Assembly: GCA_028829895.1 (NCBI GenBank) | Contig: CM054180.1 | Location: forward strand, 112,705,135-112,769,134 | Source: Sinotaia quadrata | Lineage: Eukaryota > Mollusca > Gastropoda > Architaenioglossa > Viviparidae | Length of the DNA: 64,000 bases | Direction: 5' to 3' | Made by a program: the position numbers and the translations under genes | Part shown: positions 56,783 to 64,000 of the stretch, one piece after another | Position numbering within the stretch: position 1 is the stretch's first letter | Layout of the letters: every line of letters begins with the position of its first letter | The notes under the pieces: model-generated | Seen by the model: the letters and a program-made list of their open reading frames with translations, nothing else | Told to the model about the DNA's origin: nothing | Database searches by the model: none

Positions 56783-59700
56783 AAGCATACTTACGGCGAT
56801 AAGTCAGTTATTGATCTGTTTGATTGACTTACCTGCTAATCTAATGTTGTCATCATTTTAAGTGTATTTCAACATTTTCTAATTTATTATAATCTAAATT
56901 ACACTGATATACCAACATATTAATAATAAAAGATTTGCATTTTTAAACTTGTTTCTTCCCTCTTTAGAATACACAGACAGCTATCCATCATCGGAAAGTA
57001 ACGGTAATATTTCATTAATATATTAGCATGATTATGAACTTAGTTTTAAAAACAATTTATGTTATAATTATCCGGTTTGCCTGCTATTGATGTGTAAAAC
57101 ACAGTTTTCATTTTGATTTGGATTATTTGGCAAGCAATATATTTCAATAAAAGTGTAAGTACATGAGCGCGATTATTTCGCCCTGCACAGTTAAATTATT
57201 TTTCCGATGGAATGAGGTGTAATGTGCTTTTATATGGACCTTCATCTGATTTCATTCCGGTTGTCTTAAATGTCAAGGTCGTCAGTAAAACGTATTAATA
57301 ATAGCTAGAGAAGCTTACTCATGGCTAAAATACTTTTGTTTTTCTTCAAATTAAAATACGAATGCTAGAAAAATAAAACACAGTGTTTACATATGAACGT
57401 ATTCGTGTGCTTGATAAATGGTTTTGCACTAAATACGTACACGCTTATAATTGCATAATAAAGTATAATATAATAGATTATTGAATGAAGCGAATCGTAT
57501 GTCATTGTATTATCCAGGAATCCATTCTAAATAGTTTTCATGAGGTGAAAATTTAACTTTAGAATTTAAGTTTATTATGTATTTGATATATCTGCTTCAC
57601 TTCCTGGCATGTTTGTTTATATTAGGATTATTGGATTTAACGATGTTCTTAGAAAAGGTGCTTGAGAATTACAGCATTTCCTTCCGAAATATTCTCGGAT
57701 TTGAAGCATTACGATCTTAACAAAAGTTTGTCCCTCTTGTTTTTGGCCCCGTAAATTTGAGGTGTGTTTAATATTAAGAGTGGGTAGAACATTGCCAATA
57801 TATAATAGCAAAGGTATTTACAGCATTGTCAATATCTGTTAGAAAGATAAGGTAGAATATTGTTAATATTAGTCAATCGTTCTAGTGATTCAATTCTAAG
57901 CTGCATTTCCAAGATTTTTTGTGGCATGGTTATAATGAGTTGAAAGTGTTCAATGATGAAAGATGTGTTTCAACAGTTGATGTTTTGGTTGAGTTATCTA
58001 GAGAGTCCATTGGATGGAGAACTGTTTAATGTTATTTTGGTGAAATATTTTCGTGGGATCATTGGCTGACAGCTGTTTAAACAGTTTTTGGGTTGGCTTG
58101 TGTTCAGAGTGCATTGACTGGAAAGCTGCTAAAACAGTTTTATTTTTTATTTTTGTTGTATTGTGTTTAGTGAATTGACTGGAGATATGTTATTTGGTTG
58201 AATTGTGTTGAGAGTGAATTGACTGGAGAGCTGTTTAAACATTTGTTATTTGGTTGAATTGTGTTGAGAGTGAATTGACTGGAGAGCTGTTTAAACAGTT
58301 GTTATTATGTGTTGAATTATTTGGAGAGTTCATTGGCTGGAGAACTGTGTAAACATTTCCTAATTTGGATGTATTATGCTCAGAACGCACTGGCTGGAGA
58401 GCTGTTTAAACAGCTGTTATTTTGGTTGAACATTTACTTTGCAATGGAACTTGAAGTACCGTGTCCGAGTTATTCTTAATTTCTGCTGGAATGTCAGTAG
58501 GTCGTCTGTAGGTCATTGCAAGTAAATTTTTAAATATTGTTTCTCCCATTACATACTTTTGCCAGTGTACTGCGAACAATAACAATACAATGCATTACAT
58601 TTTGAATATATTGCGTCTGGTCACAGTTTGAAATGAGAAAATAAAAGCGTAACTCAATGAAACTCGATGACCTGTAACAAATTCAAGACCTGATCATGAC
58701 TTGTACTTCCTCTTCTTGAGTATGTAATATGTGACAGCACATAATAGACAAAAATACTAATAATTATGACAGCACATAATAGACAAAAATACTAATAATT
58801 ATGACAGCACATAATTTCCAATAGACAAAAATACTAATAATTATGACAGCACATAATAGACAAAAATACTAATAATTATGACAGCACATAATAGACAAAA
58901 ATACTAATAATTATGACACCACATAATAGACAAAAATACTAATTCCAAATACTTACAGCATGTGACTTTTTATTTTGTCAGTTCGCAGTTGTTCGTGTGC
59001 TCCATTAAATGTTCCATGTGATTTCAAAACTATTCACTGCTGTAATAGCAGGAAAGGTAGCTATTGTTTTCGTGTTCAGATTCTTTAAAATTATTTCTGT
59101 ACAAAGTATAATATTCCAGTGCGCTTATCGTTAAATAACAATTATACTTATGTTGAGTTCACATTTATCAACGCTGCTCATGGCGTTTTTTTTTTATTAA
59201 TAAATATTTAGTGATGCTTTCATAAGAGTTATATGTATGTTCATATATAACATTTAACACATACTGAATTGGAAAGGCGAAAAATCCACTTATATATCGA
59301 CCGCAACATGTATATGTATGTACATATACAGATAACATTACACGCTCACACACAAGCATGCATAAATCGTTACTACTGTAATTCTTTCACTATTTGCGTA
59401 TCCGTGTGCATATTTTATAGTTAGAGAGAGAGAGAGAGAGAGGGAGGGAGGGAGAGGTGGGTGGGTGATCGGGTGATCGGGAGAATGGGTGGATGAATGG
59501 ATGGATAAACGATAGGGTGAGTGGGTGGTGGACACATGGATGGATGGATGGAATATATATATAGGGTGCCCAAAAGTAGGTTTACAGTTATCACATAGAC
59601 TATTTATTTGAAAATTCGACACTAGAATATTATCAAGTAAAAAGTTAGCTTTACATAATAAAAGCTGTTTATGTAAGTTAGATTTATACTCTGAGGAATG

Positions 59701-62700
59701 TTTTATATTAGTATTATTAAGCAAGTAACTTCAACCTTATAAAAGGTAGTTTAATAACTGTACATAGAGAGGGAGAGAGAGAATGACAGACAGAGACAGA
59801 GAGAGGTATTAAGTCAATAGCAAGAGAGAGAAACACTTTTTTAAAATGTACATATATGAGAGGGTAAAGAGAGTAATTTATCCTCACTTTTATTGTTGCA
59901 GAAAATGTTGCACTTGGCAAAGAAGTTCGATACCGTTCTTTGTTCGAAATCGAAAGATTTTCAGGAATGAAAATAAATGATATGGGATGTTTTGCGGTTA
60001 ACGGCAACATAAACCCTCATTATGTGAGATATGAGAAAGGTAAACAAAACGCCAACTGTTATCGGAGTGCGGAACATGACCCTAAACCTTACTGGAAGGT
60101 CGACCTGGTTCATTATTACAGAATCACAGAAATTACGATCGTCGTCGACTCTGCACGTGAGCTAAAGTTTCATTTTTTTCTATCTGTTTTATCTAATTCT
60201 CATAAATATTAAAAATTATTGAATGTAAATTTATTCAATATTTCTAAGTTTGTCCCTATTTCGTTATTAATTGATCTACTCATTCAATTTTTAAAAAGTT
60301 CAGTTCTACACTGTCATCACAGTGTAATAATGTGAATTGCTCCACGACTTTCATCGGAAATAAATTAGAGCATTAAATGAGTATGATAAATATATATGTA
60401 AATGAACAAACTGAAATAAATGTTAAAATAAATTAGCAATATGCAGTAAATAAAGTAAATACAATCATACATTTAAAAATAAATTAATTAAATATGTTTA
60501 ATTTAATTTTAAATAATAATAAATTAATTTTATAATTTTATAAATAAACAAAAGAAATAAAATGCATGAATAAGGAAGAAATAACAATCAGCAAGCACAT
60601 ATATATATATATATATATAGTTATGCTATGTCAGCCTGTACGCAGTTTTTTAAACGACTATGTGTTCATGTGTACGTATGCGTGCCTGTATGCGTGTATG
60701 TGTGTATATACTTAAGTCCATTTCCACACAATGCATTTATATCTGATATTTACTTTTATATTATGTTCACTTTTGATAAACTACATTTTAAACTGTACAT
60801 TTAAAATGCTTTGTATTTTCCTTTCATTAATACCAGGTAAAGATCTCATGAACAATGTTGAAGTTTATGTGGATAATGATTTATGCTACAAATTTACACA
60901 AGTCAACATAGATTCTCGTCAGATGACTCACATAACGTGCCCTAAACCTCTACTGGGCAGATTTGTCAAACTGACCAAAAGTACACCCCCTGCAAGATTT
61001 CAAAGAAAAAACATTTTATCATTTTGTGAGGTGCAAGTATGGAGTAAGTATTATGTTTTCTGCATTCACTTTACCGTATTAGCACATTTTGATGTTAACT
61101 GAATGTCCACTCCACAAATATAAAAGTTAAGGTCCTTGTCATTCCAATAATATTACATTTTTGTTTCAAGATTAATGAAGTTGTGTTCTCGTATATCGAT
61201 GACGTAAATCTAGACACACAGTGTAATTGGTTCTATTTAATTATTGTGTTCTTGTATATCGATGAAGTAAATCTAGACACACAATGTAATTGATTCTATT
61301 TAATTATTGTGTTCTTATTTCCAAAGAGAAAAAATGGAAACTTTAAAATTATGACCATTTGTTTGCCAAACTGGCTTAGTTTGGTACATGCAACGCTATT
61401 TTATATTTCACAGTTGTTTTTATTCTTATTTGTTACAAGTATTTTGGGACTGTGTGGCCTTTGCTGGTACTTCTTATTTAAATATATTTCTGGTATAAAA
61501 TGTATTTCTTATTTTTCTTGGATAAAAGTATTTGCTTATAGTTTCTGTTATTAAAGCATTTGTTTACTGTTATTGGTGTAAAAGTAATTTTTATTGTAGC
61601 TGTATTTGGCTATTTTATATTGTTATGTGCCAACGTGTTGTGCATAAGCGAGAAATGAAATATAGATGCTGACAATTTTTCTTGGTGCTAATCAGGCGAC
61701 ATCTAAGAAGAGTGTTCAGTCCCATTGAGTATGTTTTAAAAAAAAAATATTTTGTTACATTTTGCAAATATTTTCTTGCAGTTTGCAATAAAGGCTTGTA
61801 TGGCCAGAACTGCGAAAAGGAGTGCTCAGATGGCTGCAATAATTGTGACTACTTCAGTGGAGTGTGTGGTAGGTAAACATTAGCATTCACATATTAAAGC
61901 CTTCTTCCGTTTAGTGTTGATTTGAATTTGTTTGACATTAATGAACACGTCGTCCAAATTCAGCAACTAAACAATTTCTAGTGAAAGATTTTCAAGTGTA
62001 ATTTTAATGCTTCATACAAATAGAAGAAAATTTAAATATTTTTAACATACCACTCTACTGTTTATTATTATTATTATTATTATGCCTCTTTCCACGACTT
62101 CTGTTTGCCTGTCGGTTGTGATCCAAGGTCTCGGAATCTTACCAAGATTCTGGGAGATCCAAAGTTTTACGGAGGATGTGGGCACTTCCGAGGAGCGCTG
62201 CTTTGAGTAGTGGAGCGATTCTGTGGTTTCCAGGGAGTTTATTCAGGTAGCCTTCCAATTCAGATGTTATGTTCCCCAAGGCTCCTATCACTATAGGTAT
62301 CACTACTGCTTTTACATTCGACAATCTCTGAATTTCTAATCTGAGGTCTTGGTATTTTTCTATTGTTTCTCTTTCTTTTGTTTTTATGTTTCTATCACTT
62401 GGAACAGCGACATCAATGATTGCTACTGTTCTGTTGGACTTATTGAGAACTAAAATGTCTGGTCTTCGTGCAGGGATCACCCTATCTGTTCTTATCTCGA
62501 AGTCACACAGTATTTTGACTTCTTCTGTTTCGGTGACTGCTTCTGGTTGGTGCATCCATGCTCTTTCTGGGGTTTGTATGCCATAGTTCTCACACAGATT
62601 TCTATGTTTTCTCACACCATTTCTATGCCCATTGTGTCGTTTGGTGTATTCTGTTCCTGCCAGAACCTGACATCCAGATAGTATGTGTTCTGTTGTCTCA

Positions 62701-62874
62701 TCCATGGATTTGCAGAGTCTACATTTGGAATCATTTGAAATTTTCATGATTTTCGTTTTGTGTGCTTTGGTGTTGAGTGCTTGATCTTGTGCAGCTGTTA
62801 TGAGTGCTTCTCGTTATTATTATTAAGTGTTAATATTATTAGTAGTAGTAATAGTTGTAATATAACATATAATA

Positions 62875-62925
<51 letters not shown>

Positions 62926-63168
62926 GTGTGAAAGAAATGAAATTACATTAACCATACATTATAGGATACTCGAGCTGAAGTTTATATTTCATTTCAGCTT
63001 CCTGCGCTGTTGGTTACTATGGAATGTTCTGCGATGAATTATGTAAATGTCCAGAGAATAAGTGTAATGTGGATGGGAGCTGTTTAATTACCACTACAAT
63101 GCCAGCATCACACTTAGTTCAAGGAGGGCCAGTTTTATCACCAAACGTACCAGGATCACAATTGAAAG
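56338..63168 (+). CDS. Transmembrane F-type-lectin/EGF receptor (lectin gene B), 3' end beyond the window
   Basis: Seven exons visible: 56338-56377, 56968-57003, 58982-59056, 59902-60156, 60837-61043, 61782-61868 and 62998-63168, with the same phase-1 junctions as gene A. The signal reads MLIILAVRLLFML. The Cys-rich exon 3 is shorter (25 codons, five Cys). The F-type-lectin domain (ENVALGKEV, CFAVNGN, NCYRSAEHDPKPYWKV, FCEVQVW) differs from gene A at roughly a third of exon 4 positions. The EGF exons are nearly identical to gene A (4 differences in 171 bases of exon 7 by hand count). Transmembrane and tail exons should follow right of 64000. No stop or frameshift is seen. Confidence 0.85.
56728..56776. 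repeat. (CA)n microsatellite
   Basis: CA run with one CAAA interruption in intron 1 of lectin gene B. Gene A has a short AATAATAAT run at the matching place. Confidence 0.95.
58000..58430. repeat. Imperfect tandem repeat, about 60-bp unit, longer array
   Basis: Units of TTGACTGGAGAGCTGTTTAA then ACAGTTGTTATT with spacers, six or more, in intron 2 of lectin gene B. Homologous to the shorter array at 34140-34420. Confidence 0.75.
58733..58948. repeat. Minisatellite, 35-bp unit, about 6 copies
   Basis: Unit ACATAATAGACAAAAATACT then AATAATTATGACAGC; one unit carries an extra TTCCA. Just before exon 3 of lectin gene B; gene A has a single degenerate unit near 34730. Confidence 0.95.
61185..61312. 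repeat. Direct duplication, about 64-bp unit, 2 copies
   Basis: TCGTATATCGATGACGTAAA and TTGTATATCGATGAAGTAAA, each followed by TCTAGACACACA and a TATTTAATTATTGTGTTCT block, in intron 5 of lectin gene B. Gene A has one unit near 39221-39290. Confidence 0.9.
62083..62812 (-). pseudogene. 5'-truncated copy of the R4/Dong-like retrotransposon
   Basis: Matches 41690-42411 of the gene A element. It retains the CCHC finger and the endonuclease motif (RRPD then IIDVAVPSD) and stops abruptly at 62812 next to TTATTATTATTAA. The RT is missing. The remaining frame (stop at 62139-62141) is open, with a small change around residues RHNGHRNGVRKHRNLC. Flanked on its 3' side by (TTA)n at 62063-62082. Same intron position as in gene A. 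Confidence 0.88.
62873..62926. repeat. (ATA)n microsatellite
   Basis: Trinucleotide run next to the truncated retrotransposon in intron 6 of lectin gene B. Confidence 0.95.
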
Positions 63169-64000
63169 GTAGAGTTACAACAAAGGGAAACTCATATCAG
63201 TGAATAGCAAATACAAACAAGTAAATACGCTTTCAGATAAAACTACTTAGATTTATTTCATATTTATCTATATTTATCTACTGTGAGTTTGTTCTGTTAC
63301 TTATGTCTGTTGTGCCGGTGTCGTGATAAAGGGGGGATAAACCTATGCAAAATTTATTTAATTTTATAAGGCATTTTTATTTCCCTTGTTATCTGTCACA
63401 AGACGTTTACTGTGTGTCAAATGAAAGTTTCATCTTTATTTGCAGTCAATGTGTACGAGAGTCAGTATTCAATATATTGTTTTACATATATACATGTAAA
63501 ATCAACATAGATATATGAAGTAATGCTTAGTTATTTTGATATTAGTTAAGAATAGCTAGGGACTATGTTTTGATAAAAATAGGAGTACGCACCATATGTG
63601 TAATGCACCTGCTTAACAATAGATATTTTGTTGTTGGAAAGTTGTGATGCACGTTTTTACCGTGCAGACTTTTCCAAAATCTATGGTGACTTAACAGATT
63701 TTAGTAGTCATATTTAAGGACTGGACTCAAATTTTCTCTTCAGTGTATGTGTGCACGGCTCTTGACTAGTGTGTTGAACTCCAGCTATGTTTTTCCTTCA
63801 CACTCACACTGAGGCTGAAAGATGTTTTATTTCAATTTCTAAAATTCGTCCAGCACGTTCGTCAGTGCGTACTTCATTGTTCACCATTACAGATTAGTGA
63901 AAGTAATTTATATTCATTATGGGCACATTACTAATAGGTAGTTAGGAATAATTAGGTTATTTATAATCTCTCTTTCGATATTTACTTGGAACTCTTATAA
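63169..64000 (+). other. Intron 7 of lectin gene B, near-identical to gene A intron 7
   Basis: Matches 45190-46020 with only scattered differences to the window edge. No gene seen. Confidence 0.8.

Overview
The window is animal nuclear DNA: AT-rich, dense in microsatellites, with GT-AG introns and several transposon families. The gene content (RING/B-box proteins with a Neuralized repeat, and membrane F-type-lectin/EGF receptors in tandem) suggests a lophotrochozoan, probably a gastropod or other mollusc. The phylum is an inference; no taxonomic marker is present.

Layout. 1-816: 5' end of a hAT transposon, with a broken transposase gene running off the left edge. 2041-5097: repeat-derived DNA ending in a frameshifted Gypsy-type integrase remnant. 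5238-17111 (unit 1) and 19427-29697 (unit 2): two tandem copies of a segment of about 10-12 kb, each carrying one intact minus-strand gene. Both genes encode a RING, two B-boxes, a coiled coil and a C-terminal Neuralized homology repeat (NHR). Their five coding exons all join in phase 0 (533 and 542 aa). 29700-31920: GC-richer retroelement debris. 32388-51612: a complete plus-strand gene of 14 coding exons (390 aa) for a single-pass membrane protein with a signal peptide, Cys-rich segment, F-type-lectin (F5/8C-like) domain, two MEGF-type EGF modules, a transmembrane helix and a Lys/Ser-rich tail encoded by an array of duplicated micro-exons. 53355-53568: a hAT MITE with an 8-bp target duplication. 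53680-55282: a third, truncated TRIM-NHR copy (last two exons only). 56338-64000: a second lectin/EGF gene, cut by the right edge after exon 7.

The order (TRIM-NHR minus, lectin receptor plus) occurs twice. This suggests an ancestral divergent pair of a surface lectin receptor and an E3 ligase that was duplicated, with the E3 gene later truncated in one copy. Function in innate recognition is plausible from the families but is inference. Intron 6 of both lectin genes holds the same R4/Dong-like non-LTR retrotransposon inserted in a TAA microsatellite. Its ORF is open for about 1,000 codons in copy A and 5'-truncated in copy B. Around this element the two lectin loci are almost identical, while their lectin exons are strongly diverged, which points to gene conversion or a second, recent duplication.

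All exon boundaries were read by hand from splice signals, phase and comparison between copies. No transcript evidence was available.
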